A stretch of DNA of 60,671 nt from an uncultured Actinomycetes bacterium. Lineage in GTDB: Bacteria > Actinomycetota > Actinomycetes > Nanopelagicales > Nanopelagicaceae. The notes under the pieces were generated by a model. The model saw only the letters and a program-made list of their open reading frames with translations. It did no database searches and was not told where the DNA came from. Below are positions 36,088-45,419 of this stretch, piece by piece. The position numbers were made by a program, and so were the translations under genes. Where the stretch lies: positions 1 through 60,671 of the forward strand of contig CAILBF010000149.1 in assembly GCA_903832395.1 (NCBI GenBank), written 5' to 3'. Each line of letters begins with the position of its first letter. Position 1 is the first letter of the stretch.

Positions 36088-36878
36088 TTGTCTAAATCGA
36101 GCTTCGGCGCAACAGGTCGCTCATCCCATCCTTGACTCTGCTTGCGACCAAGTGACCACATCTGCATCCCTCGCTCCACCTCAATGGCAGCCGGCCAGGA
36201 TAATCCCGGAGACTCGAGTTCTATACGAGCCGAACTTTTAATTTTGCGTACGAGCAATGGATCATTTGCAGCAAGCTGGCACATTTGGCGCGCAAAAGAC
36301 AGTAATTTTTCGGCAGGTAAAGCGCCCCATGCAAGACCATGTGTAACGGCTTGTTCGCCAGTAAGTGCTGCGCCTAAGGCAGCCATTGCAATTGCCTGTT
36401 GGTAGCCCAAAGAACGTCCGAGGAGTCTTAAGTGCCCGCCACCTGGGTGAATGTTGCGTGCAAGAAAACCGCTATCTAGAACTGCATCAGGCGTAACAAG
36501 GATGATATCGGCGGCCAGTACAAGATTCATTCCTGCGCCAACAGCGCCACCTTCTACGAGTGCAATTGTGGGTACGGGAAGATTTCCAATCTGAACGAAT
36601 GCGCCATACACGGCCGATGTTCGATCCAACGCCTCAGTTGATGCAGGCGCATCCGATGATGCTGCCAAATCTCGAGTATCGGCGCCGCTGCAGAAATAGC
36701 CGCCTTGAGCATCCACAATGACTGCACCGATAGAGGGATCTTTATGAACGCGATCGCAGAAGGCCACAATCTCTTCGGCCATGGAAAGTGTGATTGCATT
36801 CTTTCGACGTGGATTAGATAATGTCAGTCTTGCAATCCCATCTTCGAAGTGAACATCAACATGTCCTGATTCATTCAT
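36084..36878 (-). CDS. Enoyl-CoA hydratase/isomerase family protein
   Basis: A 264-residue crotonase-fold protein. The oxyanion-hole blocks are GGYFCSGADTRDLA and VEGGAVGAGMNLVLAADIILV. The second stretch lacks the usual glutamate before the helix end, reading LDSGFLARNIHPGGGHLRLLGRSLG, so isomerase or hydratase chemistry cannot be separated. ATG 36878 overlaps the upstream dehydrogenase stop by 8 nt and the next gene by 4 nt, so it is tightly coupled. It probably acts on the enoyl product of the heteromeric dehydrogenase encoded just before it. Confidence 0.88.
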   Translation of the reverse strand: MNESGHVDVHFEDGIARLTLSNPRRKNAITLSMAEEIVAFCDRVHKDPSIGAVIVDAQGGYFCSGADTRDLAASSDAPASTEALDRTSAVYGAFVQIGNLPVPTIALVEGGAVGAGMNLVLAADIILVTPDAVLDSGFLARNIHPGGGHLRLLGRSLGYQQAIAMAALGAALTGEQAVTHGLAWGALPAEKLLSFARQMCQLAANDPLLVRKIKSSARIELESPGLSWPAAIEVERGMQMWSLGRKQSQGWDERPVAPKLDLDK

Positions 36879-37938
36879 GTGATTGCCTTTCTTGAGATGA
36901 GTGAGTTCCTGAAAGTTCAGGAGTCCCGGTAATTAATGCCCAAAGATTATTTCCCCGAGCAATTTCTGCAATGCGCCCATACCAGAAACGTTCATTGCCG
37001 TGCTCTTCGCGCCATGCCCACAAGCGAGTTGTGAGTGAGCCGAGGACGTGTTCTCGCGTAAATCCAATAGCACCATGAATCTGATGTGCAGAGGCGGTGA
37101 CTCGCCGAACGAGCGCAGCTGATTCGGCTTTCGCAGCTGCCACCATGAGACCGGCAGTTTCTGGAGAATCATTTAACGCCATAGTGGCAGAAATTGATGC
37201 GACTTGCATTGCCGTTGCATCAGCAGCCATTGCCGCAAGGCCATGCTGAATTACTTGAAATTTCATTAATGGGCGGCCAAATTGTGTACGTTCTAAGGCA
37301 TATTTAGCGCTTTGATCAACAATTGCCGCAGCCGCTCCTGCCGATAATGCAACACGTGAAAGCGCTGCACGAAGCTCCCATGCCGTGGCCGCAGCAATGG
37401 ATAGTGGCGCCTTCTCTAGTGGTAGTACATCGCTGAGTGTGACCGTGTCACGCGCTTCGCCAGCTAAATTCTCTCGAGCTTGAATCTGCACTCCGCTATC
37501 GTGAAGTGAAACAAGATAGAGGAAGGGCTCAGTGCCAATTGCGAGAAGAACAAGAGTTTGGCAATCACGAGCAAAAGGAACAGCTATGAGATCACCACTC
37601 AAGCGACCTTGCGTGATTTGGAGAATTCCTGATGCAGCAGTAAATGTTCCAGATGGCAATGCAATACCTGATTCAGAAAGCGCAGGAGCTGCAATGACGG
37701 TTGCCTCTGCATAAGGAACCCGAGCTGAAAGTAGGCCCTCAAGAACTGTAACCGAGTCGACAAGATCGCCACCTGAGCCACCAACTGACTCTGATGCTCC
37801 TAGTCCAATTAGATCTAGGTCACGAAGTGCATTCCATAAAACTAGATCAAGGGATGCATCAGGAATTGAATCTGTGGCGAGCCGATTAGATACGACAGAG
37901 GCAACAGTTTCGCGAAGTTGATCAAGATAATCACGCAT
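36871..37938 (-). CDS. Acyl-CoA dehydrogenase, partner-type subunit
   Basis: A 355-residue dehydrogenase fold with DLDLIGLGASESVGGSGGDLVD, then a reduced middle domain and a C-terminal domain containing YALERTQFGRPLMKFQVIQHGLAAMAAD and HQIHGAIGFTREH. No helix-G or end-of-chain glutamate is obvious, as in the noncatalytic halves of α2β2 dehydrogenases. ATG 37938 overlaps the other subunit's stop by 8 nt, and AAGGGA precedes it. The alternative TTG at 37956 would only add six residues. It mirrors the 12990-14126 gene in the first cassette. Confidence 0.87.
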   Translation of the reverse strand: MRDYLDQLRETVASVVSNRLATDSIPDASLDLVLWNALRDLDLIGLGASESVGGSGGDLVDSVTVLEGLLSARVPYAEATVIAAPALSESGIALPSGTFTAASGILQITQGRLSGDLIAVPFARDCQTLVLLAIGTEPFLYLVSLHDSGVQIQARENLAGEARDTVTLSDVLPLEKAPLSIAAATAWELRAALSRVALSAGAAAAIVDQSAKYALERTQFGRPLMKFQVIQHGLAAMAADATAMQVASISATMALNDSPETAGLMVAAAKAESAALVRRVTASAHQIHGAIGFTREHVLGSLTTRLWAWREEHGNERFWYGRIAEIARGNNLWALITGTPELSGTHSSQERQSHE

Positions 37939-39070
37939 GCCAAAGTCCCTTCGCAATTATCCCGCAAAGAATTTCAATAGTTCCTCCGCGAAGAGTGAAA
38001 GCGGGTGAATGTTTAATTGAATCCGCGAGAAGATCTTCAATCTGGGATGTGCCAAGACCTGGCATAGTCATAGTTGAACGGCGTACCGTATCGACAACTT
38101 CTCCCTCAAAAACTGTACCGAGGTATTTAACAAGGGCCGCCTCAATCGCTGGCTCTGAGCCTTCGATAAGTTGACTAACTACACCCAATGACATTTGACG
38201 CAAAATAATGAGTCGTCCGAGAAGTCGTCCGAGTTCTAATTCATCAACCGGACTCTCTTTTTCAATAGTGCTGGCCCATTGTTCTAGAAGTGGAAAGACA
38301 CTCAGAAGTCTTTCGGGTCCTGATCGCTCGGTTGCAAGTTCAGCAGTGACCTGTCTCCACCCATCGCCCCGAGCGCCTAACAAAGCGCTACCTTCAACAT
38401 AGGCATTATCAAAATAAACTTGATTGAAATGATGCTCGCCATCGATTGTATAAGTCGGTGTGATAGTGATCTGAGGGTGTGGAAGATCTATGAGGAATTG
38501 TGAAAGACCTTGCTGACGTTCGCCTTCATCCGTGCGCACCAAGGCGACCATATTGGTTGCAACATGGGCAATGCTCGTCCAGACTTTTTCGCCGTTGATA
38601 CGCCAACCTGTTCCATCGGGAGTTGCCTTGGTTCGAACAGAAGCCAGATCAGATCCTGAATCAGGCTCGCTCATTCCGATACAGAAGTAACGCTCGCCGC
38701 TAGCAATTCCCGGCAAGTACGTGCGTCGTTGCTCTTCTGTACCGTTTCGCAAAATCGTCGCGCCCATTTGTCTATCTGCAATCCAATGAGCGGCAACGGG
38801 TGCTCCATAGGCAAGGAGCTCTTCGGTTACAACAAATCTCTCAAGCGCACCCTTGCCCTGTCCGCCATACTCGGTTGGAATATTCATTCCCAACCAACCA
38901 CGTTTGGCCAGACGCTTACTAAAATCAATATCAACACTAGATTGCCAGGAATCAGATTGCGGAATGAAATCTCCGGCTTTAATGCAATCCTCTAGAAATG
39001 TGCGGACTTCTAACCTAAGTGCCATCAGCTCCGGAGTATCGATTGAAGCCGGAACAAGCGATGTCTGCAC
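37931..39070 (-). CDS. Acyl-CoA dehydrogenase, catalytic-type subunit
   Basis: A 379-residue dehydrogenase. It has GWLGMNIPTEYGGQGKGALERFV, the FAD/substrate block FCIGMSEPDSGSDLASVRTKA and ELATERSGPERLLSVF, where a glutamate occupies the helix-G position. The C-terminal GGTIEILCGIIAKGL replaces the classical YEG-type ending. GTG 39070 is chosen because GGAG lies 5-6 nt ahead; a TTG at 39091 would include that site within the gene. It starts the four-gene cassette dehydrogenase, dehydrogenase, hydratase, CoA-transferase. It is likely the base-carrying half of a heteromer with the next gene product. Confidence 0.88.
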   Translation of the reverse strand: MQTSLVPASIDTPELMALRLEVRTFLEDCIKAGDFIPQSDSWQSSVDIDFSKRLAKRGWLGMNIPTEYGGQGKGALERFVVTEELLAYGAPVAAHWIADRQMGATILRNGTEEQRRTYLPGIASGERYFCIGMSEPDSGSDLASVRTKATPDGTGWRINGEKVWTSIAHVATNMVALVRTDEGERQQGLSQFLIDLPHPQITITPTYTIDGEHHFNQVYFDNAYVEGSALLGARGDGWRQVTAELATERSGPERLLSVFPLLEQWASTIEKESPVDELELGRLLGRLIILRQMSLGVVSQLIEGSEPAIEAALVKYLGTVFEGEVVDTVRRSTMTMPGLGTSQIEDLLADSIKHSPAFTLRGGTIEILCGIIAKGLWHA

Positions 39071-39134
39071 AGTCTCTCCTTTTTCAGTCAAGCTAAGTGT
39101 TGAACATGGTTAGGTATAGTCGAGGCTAATCCTT

Positions 39135-40280
39135 TTAAGCGCTAAAGTCGTTCAACTCTTCGGCTCCAGGAATGCTCTTCATCTCGCCGCCGCGAACCCA
39201 ATCGGCCAGAATCTCACCCAGGCCAAGGCCTGGGCCAAGACCACGACCGGCTAGACCTGAACCAACGATGACGTCTGGATCTAGTGGGTGTGGACCGAAT
39301 TGATAAGACGTTGTTGGTCCATGTGGATAGAGACCTGCCCATCCTCCTCGATAACGTAAATCAAGATCCGGAAAATACTCAGTCAATAGACCAAAGACAA
39401 TCTCTGCTCGCTCGTCATCCATCTTTGTTGGCCAGTCATCGGGATCTGCAATTGGTGGGCGCAGGAGATTACTAGAGTGCAAACTTGCAACAATCTGTCG
39501 TGGACCCTCTTGTCGATAAGCAATTCCTTCACCCATTGGTGAGTCCGGAATAAAGTCAACAAGCATCGGTACTGGGTGCTCTAACTTTTCCACTTCAAAA
39601 GTGAACATCTCGTGGCGCTCATTTATCACGGTATAAGGAGTTCCAAATAACTCTCCTACGTGAGAGCCCCATGCTCCTGCAGCTAGTACAACAGTGTCGG
39701 CCTCGAAATTACCTTTTGGGGTGTGCAGAGTAAATTTGTGAGCACCTACGCCTCGCTCGACACGAGTAACTGGTGCCTTCTGAACAATTGTTCCGCCTTG
39801 AGCTCGTACATCTTCGGCAATGGCATTGCATAACTCCGTACCATCAATGTAGGCAGCTGGAGCATCCCACCAAGAACCAATCACATCGGCAGGCGGTTTA
39901 AACAATGGGTTCACTCGTGACGTATCGGCAAGATCTAGCACTTCGGAGACATGCATACCAAGTTCGCGTTGCCTATCGCTGGAGCGCTGAAAAAGATCAA
40001 GATCAGCTTCAGAGTGTGCCAGGCGCATTGCACCGATGCGATTGAGATTGACTCGTCCCTGCTTCTCATAATTACCCAAATGCTCGTAGGCTCGTTGAAT
40101 CAGCCTGAGATCCACGTAGGAGTTATACATCGGCATCGCAAAACCAGCAGAGAGAGATGAGGAGCCTGAGGCGACATAATTACGCTCAAGAACCACAACT
40201 TCGACGCCACCTTGTGCGGTCAACGCTTTTGCAGTGCTCAGTCCTAGGACTCCACCACCAATGATTACGACCTTCTTCAT
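39135..40280 (-). CDS. FAD-dependent oxidoreductase, DAO/sarcosine oxidase β type
   Basis: A 381-residue flavoprotein that oxidises an amine or amino acid to an imine. It starts with the dinucleotide loop VVIIGGGVLGLSTAKALTAQ, then ERNYVASGSSSLSAGFA. A second block WAGLYPHGPTTSYQFGPHPLDPDVIVGSGLAGRGLGPGLGLGEILADW is the typical C-terminal FAD/substrate segment. ATG 40280 follows AGGGGGATAT, favoured over a start at 40301. An upstream FadR-like repeat (40363-40375) may control it. With the aminotransferase, aldehyde dehydrogenases and Pot-type importer, it supports an amine-degradation role, which is inference. Confidence 0.87.
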   Translation of the reverse strand: MKKVVIIGGGVLGLSTAKALTAQGGVEVVVLERNYVASGSSSLSAGFAMPMYNSYVDLRLIQRAYEHLGNYEKQGRVNLNRIGAMRLAHSEADLDLFQRSSDRQRELGMHVSEVLDLADTSRVNPLFKPPADVIGSWWDAPAAYIDGTELCNAIAEDVRAQGGTIVQKAPVTRVERGVGAHKFTLHTPKGNFEADTVVLAAGAWGSHVGELFGTPYTVINERHEMFTFEVEKLEHPVPMLVDFIPDSPMGEGIAYRQEGPRQIVASLHSSNLLRPPIADPDDWPTKMDDERAEIVFGLLTEYFPDLDLRYRGGWAGLYPHGPTTSYQFGPHPLDPDVIVGSGLAGRGLGPGLGLGEILADWVRGGEMKSIPGAEELNDFSA

Positions 40281-40362
40281 ATATCCCCCTAAGGCCGACA
40301 CTATTTCATGATGAACCCTGCGGGTAAACAGGACAATAAACTAATAATCTGGCACTTTATGG

Positions 40363-40375
40363 TTGGTTAGACCAA
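40363..40375. promoter_or_regulatory. FadR-subfamily-like operator TTGGT-TAG-ACCAA
   Basis: Perfect 5-bp inverted repeat with a 3-base spacer, 83 nt before the oxidoreductase ATG. It matches the general TGGTNNNACCA pattern bound by GntR/FadR-type regulators such as PdhR. No GntR gene lies in the window, so the regulator would be elsewhere. Confidence 0.4.
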
Positions 40376-40387
40376 GGGAAAATAACC

Positions 40388-41911
40388 TCAGAACGGAAGC
40401 GGATTACCTAAGTCGATGTAAATTGCCTTCGTTCCTTGGTAAGGACGCAGCGCCTCAACACCCATCTCGCGACCACCACCCGTCATTCCGTATCCACCCC
40501 ATGGCATAACAAGTTCGCCCAATCGGTAGTTATTGACCCAAACTATTCCAGTGTGAAGTCGTCTGGTCATGCGGTGGGCAAGGGCAATGTTTTCAGTCCA
40601 CACGCCTGCGGCCAGACCAAAGCGAGTGTCATTAGCAATTCGCACCGCATCGTCCTCGTCCTTAAATCGAATGACGGCACCCACCGGTCCAAAGATCTCA
40701 TCGCGACTGACTGTTGAATCGTTGGTGACATTAGTGAAGATTGTTGGTTTAACGAAGAAGCCATCACCGAGCCCTGGGCCAGTTGCACGACCTCCGCCGA
40801 CAAGGGTGGTTGCTCCTTCCTTCTGAGCAATCTCTATGTAGCTAAGCACCTTCGCAAGTTGTGCACGTGAGGCAACGGGTGAAATCTGTGTTGCTGGATC
40901 AAGTGGGTCGCCGAGTCGAAGAGCGTTAATGCGTGTTGCAAGAGTGTCAAAGAACTCATCGCTAATCGATTCTTGGATAAGAATTCTTGAACCAGCAGCA
41001 CATGATTGACCGCTTGCACTAAAGATGCCGGTCATGACACCCGAGACCGCACGATCCAAGTCGGCAGAATCAAAGACGATGTTAGGAGACTTTCCACCCA
41101 ACTCCAACGTATAGGTAGCGGCGCGGCCTGCGCAGATTTGTGCGATCTCAAGACCCGTTGCAGTTCCTCCAGTAAAAGTCACGTGATCGACAAGTGGATG
41201 TGCAACTAGCGCCCGACCCACGGTAATTCCCGGTCCATTTACAATGTTGACAACTCCAGCCGGAAAGCCCGCCTCCATTATTTTTTCGCCGAGCCAGAGA
41301 GTCTCGGCTGGAGTGACCTCCGAAGGCTTGACCACCACAGTGTTGCCAGCGGCAAGTGCGGGGAAAAGTTTTTGAGCAAGTGAACCGAGAGGACCGTTCC
41401 ATGGAGTAATCGCAACGACAACGCCTAGTGGTTCGCGCACTGTGTAGGCGACAACATCCGGAATCATCGAGTTGACGGTGTGACCGTAGTCGGCCTCAAT
41501 TAAACCTGCACTGTAGTGAGCAACCATCTGCGTATAGGGAACTTCCCAAGAAGTTTCAGAAAGCACTTTGCCGTTCTGGTGAATTTCTAGGAGTGAAATA
41601 TCTTTGGCATCGCCATCAATGAGGTCGGAAAGTTTTCGCAAAAGTGATGCGCGGTAACTCGCAGAGGTGCTTGACCAACCCTCATCGTATGCCCGACGTG
41701 CCGCGCGTACTGCGCGATCAACATCCTCATGTGTAGCTACAGGAAAGGATCCCCAGGTTTCACCCGTGTATGGGTACTCGCACGACAAAGTCTCTCCGGC
41801 GCCACCCTCAACAAACTGCCCGTCAATAAGCATGCGGTATGTGCGGTCTGGGTTGAGTATTTCTCCCTGCCATGGATTAGAAACATGCTCGGCTTTGATG
41901 GATGCAGTCAT
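40388..41911 (-). CDS. Aldehyde dehydrogenase, betaine-aldehyde-type
   Basis: A 507-residue ALDH-superfamily enzyme. Motifs: ITPWNGPLGSLAQKLFPALAAGNTVVVKPSE, LELGGKSPNIVF (base Glu), GQSCAAGSRIL (nucleophile Cys) and EIFGPVGAVIRF. The C-terminal WVNNYRLGELVMPWGGYGMTGGGREMG is typical of the betaine-aldehyde and γ-aminobutyraldehyde group. ATG 41911 is preceded by GGAAG. It lies after the mft operon end (42043) with a 131-base gap and ahead of the FAD amine-oxidase-like gene, with 107 nt between. It may oxidise the aldehyde formed by the oxidase. Confidence 0.91.
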   Translation of the reverse strand: MTASIKAEHVSNPWQGEILNPDRTYRMLIDGQFVEGGAGETLSCEYPYTGETWGSFPVATHEDVDRAVRAARRAYDEGWSSTSASYRASLLRKLSDLIDGDAKDISLLEIHQNGKVLSETSWEVPYTQMVAHYSAGLIEADYGHTVNSMIPDVVAYTVREPLGVVVAITPWNGPLGSLAQKLFPALAAGNTVVVKPSEVTPAETLWLGEKIMEAGFPAGVVNIVNGPGITVGRALVAHPLVDHVTFTGGTATGLEIAQICAGRAATYTLELGGKSPNIVFDSADLDRAVSGVMTGIFSASGQSCAAGSRILIQESISDEFFDTLATRINALRLGDPLDPATQISPVASRAQLAKVLSYIEIAQKEGATTLVGGGRATGPGLGDGFFVKPTIFTNVTNDSTVSRDEIFGPVGAVIRFKDEDDAVRIANDTRFGLAAGVWTENIALAHRMTRRLHTGIVWVNNYRLGELVMPWGGYGMTGGGREMGVEALRPYQGTKAIYIDLGNPLPF

Positions 41912-42042
41912 AGGTCGGACTTCCTTTCAATCCTTGTTCCAGCGGTGTGCACTCCGTCGGTTTGAGGGATATTAATGCAAACTTTCTAGTGCACCCCATT
42001 GGCTAAAGGCACAATGTCGCCGTCTAAAAGTGTTCTTGTATC

Positions 42043-43443
42043 TCAGGTGGCTCGTCTGATCTTTGGCATGAGGGCTTGTATTGAACGGCCTCTGATTGCA
42101 CCGAGCCAAAGACCCGTCCCATAAGCCACATCATCTAACCTACGAAGCAACGCAAAGCGAATGGGATCGAGTTTGGTATCTCTGTGTTTATATTCCATCA
42201 CGATGTTAAAAGTGGCGGCAGCGATGACGGCATAACGAATCTGTGCGGAAAATAAACAGCCCAGCAGGGCCAGAGGCCACCAATGTCGCAGCAAGAGTTC
42301 AACTAGTTGCCCGAGGGCAGAGACAACACCGCTGAATGTGAGCCACATACTCAAAGACAATGGATGCTTGCTTCTAGGAAGTCTTCGCGCAATTCGTAGA
42401 GCTGTCATGAGAGAGAGAAGTATCGCTAAAGGTACGGACCACTTTTGCTGCGCCAACAACGCGATGAGAACTCCGGCACTCCAAGGAGCTAAAAGCGCTG
42501 GGGCTACTTTATCACCGTGTCGTTTAGCAAGTGAATCTGCACCAGTGCCGTAGAAAACTTTACGTGAAAACCAATCACCAAATTTAATGCGATGCTCGTG
42601 TTTGACTTCAACACTCGGTTCAAAACGAATTCGCCACCCTTGCTCTGCCAATCTCCAAATCAAATCGACATCTTCTGCAACCCGCATGTGCGGAGTAAAG
42701 CCACTCCCCAATGCAGATACTTTGGCAATAATAAATGCCGAAGGCAGCCAGGAAACCGGGGAATGCGGACGTACTGTTGCAGGGTAGCGACCAAGATCCA
42801 ACGATGAACGAGAATCTTCATATCGACTAATCCAATTATGGTGTCCATCTTCAACGAAGCCTGAAATCCGAGGTGCGACAAGTGCGACTTTAGGATCATT
42901 AAAATGTTTGAGCAATACCGGCACAACCTCTGAACTTAGTCGTACATCAGAGTCGACGAAAACAACATAAGGAGTGTTGACGAACTCGAGTCCAGCATTT
43001 CTTGCCCCGGCGGGACCTACATTCTCGGTTAGCGCAATGAGTTGTCCACCATGGCGTTTTGTTATTTCAGCAATTGGTTGTGGGTTGCGTGAGAAGTCAT
43101 CGACCACAATAATCTTTTGTTCAGCTCCTATGCTCGTAAGAAGACGTTCTAAAGACAACGCACGATCTCGCACCGGAACTACAAAAGTGATCGCAGATTC
43201 TGTCCATTCAGGAAGTTCCGCGACCACAGGATCGGCCATCCCTAACTCCAAAAGTCGATCAGCTAGTTCTGAAGAAATCTGGTCGGTAACTTTTATTGTG
43301 CCGTTGCACAATCTTGATCGGGCGGCCTCAGAGATGTAGAGAACGCGCGTTGGTGCTCCACCTATAAGGGCTAAACCATTGTCTTCAACGCGCATTTTTC
43401 GGTTGAGTTTAACTACAAATCCGAGAGGAAGTTCGCTCGTCAT
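42043..43443 (-). CDS. mftF: Mycofactocin glycosyltransferase MftF
   Basis: A family 2 glycosyltransferase of 466 residues that adds β-1,4-linked glucose units to the redox core of mycofactocin. The catalytic domain has VPVRDRALSLERLLTSIG, VVDDFSRNP and the DxD motif in VFVDSDVRLS, then PHMRVAEDVDLIWRLAEQGW with the acceptor ED. The C-terminal half contains hydrophobic segments (LLAPWSAGVLIALLA, VPLAILLSLMTAL), so it is probably membrane-associated. ATG 43443 overlaps the mftE stop by 4 nt. As the last gene of the mftA-F operon, its order matches mycobacterial clusters. The N-terminal PQQD-like stretch LPLGFVVKLNRKMRVEDNGLALIGG is present. Confidence 0.93.
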   Translation of the reverse strand: MTSELPLGFVVKLNRKMRVEDNGLALIGGAPTRVLYISEAARSRLCNGTIKVTDQISSELADRLLELGMADPVVAELPEWTESAITFVVPVRDRALSLERLLTSIGAEQKIIVVDDFSRNPQPIAEITKRHGGQLIALTENVGPAGARNAGLEFVNTPYVVFVDSDVRLSSEVVPVLLKHFNDPKVALVAPRISGFVEDGHHNWISRYEDSRSSLDLGRYPATVRPHSPVSWLPSAFIIAKVSALGSGFTPHMRVAEDVDLIWRLAEQGWRIRFEPSVEVKHEHRIKFGDWFSRKVFYGTGADSLAKRHGDKVAPALLAPWSAGVLIALLAQQKWSVPLAILLSLMTALRIARRLPRSKHPLSLSMWLTFSGVVSALGQLVELLLRHWWPLALLGCLFSAQIRYAVIAAATFNIVMEYKHRDTKLDPIRFALLRRLDDVAYGTGLWLGAIRGRSIQALMPKIRRAT

Positions 43444-44180
43444 CGTGAATCAAGCTCTTGGGTGGAACGTTGAAGGCAGCCAGAAGCATTGAGTACACCC
43501 GCAATAATTCTCTCAAAGACATCGGAAACCATTGTTTCGATTAGTTCTTTGCCCGAGGATGATGTTGCCAATGTCGGATCTCCAAGAATTCCTGTCGGTG
43601 ATACGGCACGAATGCCTTTCTCTGTAATTTCCGGCATCAAACTCTGGAGAGTGGCGAGATTGCCACTTTCGATTTGTGAAAGTTGTACTCGCTCTGGAGC
43701 AATGGCAAGCATAAGAGATGTCTCGGTTGCGCCCGCATGGGCATCTCCCCCTGGGGTTGAACAGGGAGCCCACGAGACCTTATGGCCCTCATGAATCATC
43801 TGCGTTACGGCATTGGCAATTGCAAGTTGATTACCGCCGTGACCGTTTATAAAAACAATGTGATTCGCCCATGTCGAAATCGAGCGAACCATCTCAATGA
43901 GCATTTCTTGCAGCGCTTGATGTCCAATTGAAATTGTTCCGGGAAATTCTTGATGCTCTCCACTGGCTCCATACTGAACCGGTGGTGCAACAAAAACAGC
44001 ATTTGATGGGAAGTTCTTTTGATATCGCTCAGCGACACCTTTGGCAACGGTCTCGGCAATAATGGTGTCAGTGTTAAGGGGCAGGTGCGGCCCATGTTGT
44101 TCAATAGAACCCGTTGGCACTAATACCAATGCCATCGGTGGAATAGATTTCCACGATTGATTCTCCAAGATAACGTTCAT
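43440..44180 (-). CDS. mftE: Mycofactocin peptidase MftE (creatininase family)
   Basis: Cuts the decarboxylated Val-Tyr core from the MftA peptide after modification by MftC. The 246-residue metalloprotease has VPTGSIEQHGPHLPLNTDT with Glu27, His29 and Asp38 as metal ligands, then INGHGGNQ and GGDAHAGATETSLML carrying the other ligands. This is the complete creatininase set. ATG 44180 starts MNVILENQSW; a GTG 6 nt upstream is the alternative. It follows mftD by 47 nt and overlaps mftF by 4 nt. No damage is seen, so the cluster should be able to release the product. Confidence 0.94.
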   Translation of the reverse strand: MNVILENQSWKSIPPMALVLVPTGSIEQHGPHLPLNTDTIIAETVAKGVAERYQKNFPSNAVFVAPPVQYGASGEHQEFPGTISIGHQALQEMLIEMVRSISTWANHIVFINGHGGNQLAIANAVTQMIHEGHKVSWAPCSTPGGDAHAGATETSLMLAIAPERVQLSQIESGNLATLQSLMPEITEKGIRAVSPTGILGDPTLATSSSGKELIETMVSDVFERIIAGVLNASGCLQRSTQELDSR

Positions 44181-44227
44181 GCGCACCTACGAATCTGCCG
44201 CTCGTGAATACAGAGTAGGAATGGAAA

Positions 44228-45403
44228 TCATTCGCCGAGTCTCCGAAAGAATCCTGGTGGGATAACCAAATCTTTTTTGTTGAGGTCGTGAATCGATGTA
44301 TGACCTAATCCCAGTACGGCAGAATCAAGCCCGCTTCGAAGAATATCGATTACATTTTCAACACCCGGTTGTCCGTTTGCAGCTAACCCCCAAAGATATG
44401 CCCGGCCGATCATTACTGCCCGTGCTCCCAATGCAAGAGCCTTAGCTACGTCACTACCGCGACGGATTCCGCCGTCTAATAGAACTTCAATCTGATCTCC
44501 CACCGTTTCTGTAATGGAGGAAAGAACGCGGATTGTTGCCGGCGTTCCATCAAGATTATTGCCGCCATGGTTGGAGACAGAAATCGCCGTTACTCCAACA
44601 TCAACTGCTCGTTTAGCATCATCGATCCGTGAAACTCCTTTCAACATGAAAGGCCCGGCCCATTCCTCGCGCAACCATTGCACGTCTTGCCATGATGGAG
44701 GGGGCGTTTGCATCCATTCGCCATATGCGCCGAAGAAGGTTGGCGCCACTTGACCGGGTTGAGCAAAGTTAGGTGCCTCTAAATTAGGTATGTAACCAGC
44801 CTTTAAAAAGGACATTAACCATCGTGGTCTAGATAATGCCTCTGGGGAGAAACGGACCATCGTCTTTACGTTCATCTTTTCTGGGATGGAAGGACTGCCC
44901 CAATCACGACCATTGGAAAAGGACCAATCAAGGGTAACAATGAGTCCTACCGCCCCAGCCGCGCGAGCACGTTGCATCCTAAGCGCCATGACTTCCTTAG
45001 AACCAGACCAATACATTTGATAGAAAGTTTTAGGATTGGCCGCTGTGACCTCTTCTAACGTCTGGCTTGCAAATGAACTCAAACTCATCACAGTCCCGCG
45101 AGATTTGGCAGCACGAGCGACGGCAACTTCACCACCAGGATGGACTGCCTGCACTCCGGTCGGTGAAATAATCACCGGCAAAGAAATACTTTGACCCATT
45201 ACGGTTGTAGATAAATCACGATGTGCCGACATGCCTGCAACGTGCGGTGCAAATCCTAATTCTGCGAATGCATCTACATTGTCGTTATAGCTGATCCCTT
45301 TTTCGGATCCAGCAAGTAATGCTGCATACACAGATTGTGGAAGTCTTTTTTTTGCCCTTCGTTGCGCCTCTGCCACGGTTTCCATCCAGGGATTCATCGC
45401 CAT
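44228..45403 (-). CDS. mftD: Mycofactocin oxidase MftD (FMN α-hydroxy-acid-oxidase fold)
   Basis: Converts the liberated 3-amino-5-[(p-hydroxyphenyl)methyl]-4,4-dimethyl-2-pyrrolidinone to premycofactocin by oxidative deamination. The 391-residue protein has the lactate/glycolate-oxidase fold: LPVIISPTGVQAVHPGGEVAVARAAK, the catalytic histidine in SNHGGNNLDG, and the FMN phosphate site DGGIRRGSDVAKALALGARAVMIG. ATG 45403 follows GGGAAAGGGG. It lies 16 nt after mftC. Its position between mftC and mftE separates it from ordinary lactate dehydrogenases, which it would otherwise resemble. Confidence 0.93.
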   Translation of the reverse strand: MAMNPWMETVAEAQRRAKKRLPQSVYAALLAGSEKGISYNDNVDAFAELGFAPHVAGMSAHRDLSTTVMGQSISLPVIISPTGVQAVHPGGEVAVARAAKSRGTVMSLSSFASQTLEEVTAANPKTFYQMYWSGSKEVMALRMQRARAAGAVGLIVTLDWSFSNGRDWGSPSIPEKMNVKTMVRFSPEALSRPRWLMSFLKAGYIPNLEAPNFAQPGQVAPTFFGAYGEWMQTPPPSWQDVQWLREEWAGPFMLKGVSRIDDAKRAVDVGVTAISVSNHGGNNLDGTPATIRVLSSITETVGDQIEVLLDGGIRRGSDVAKALALGARAVMIGRAYLWGLAANGQPGVENVIDILRSGLDSAVLGLGHTSIHDLNKKDLVIPPGFFRRLGE

Positions 45404-45419
45404 TTTCCCCTTTCCCGCG

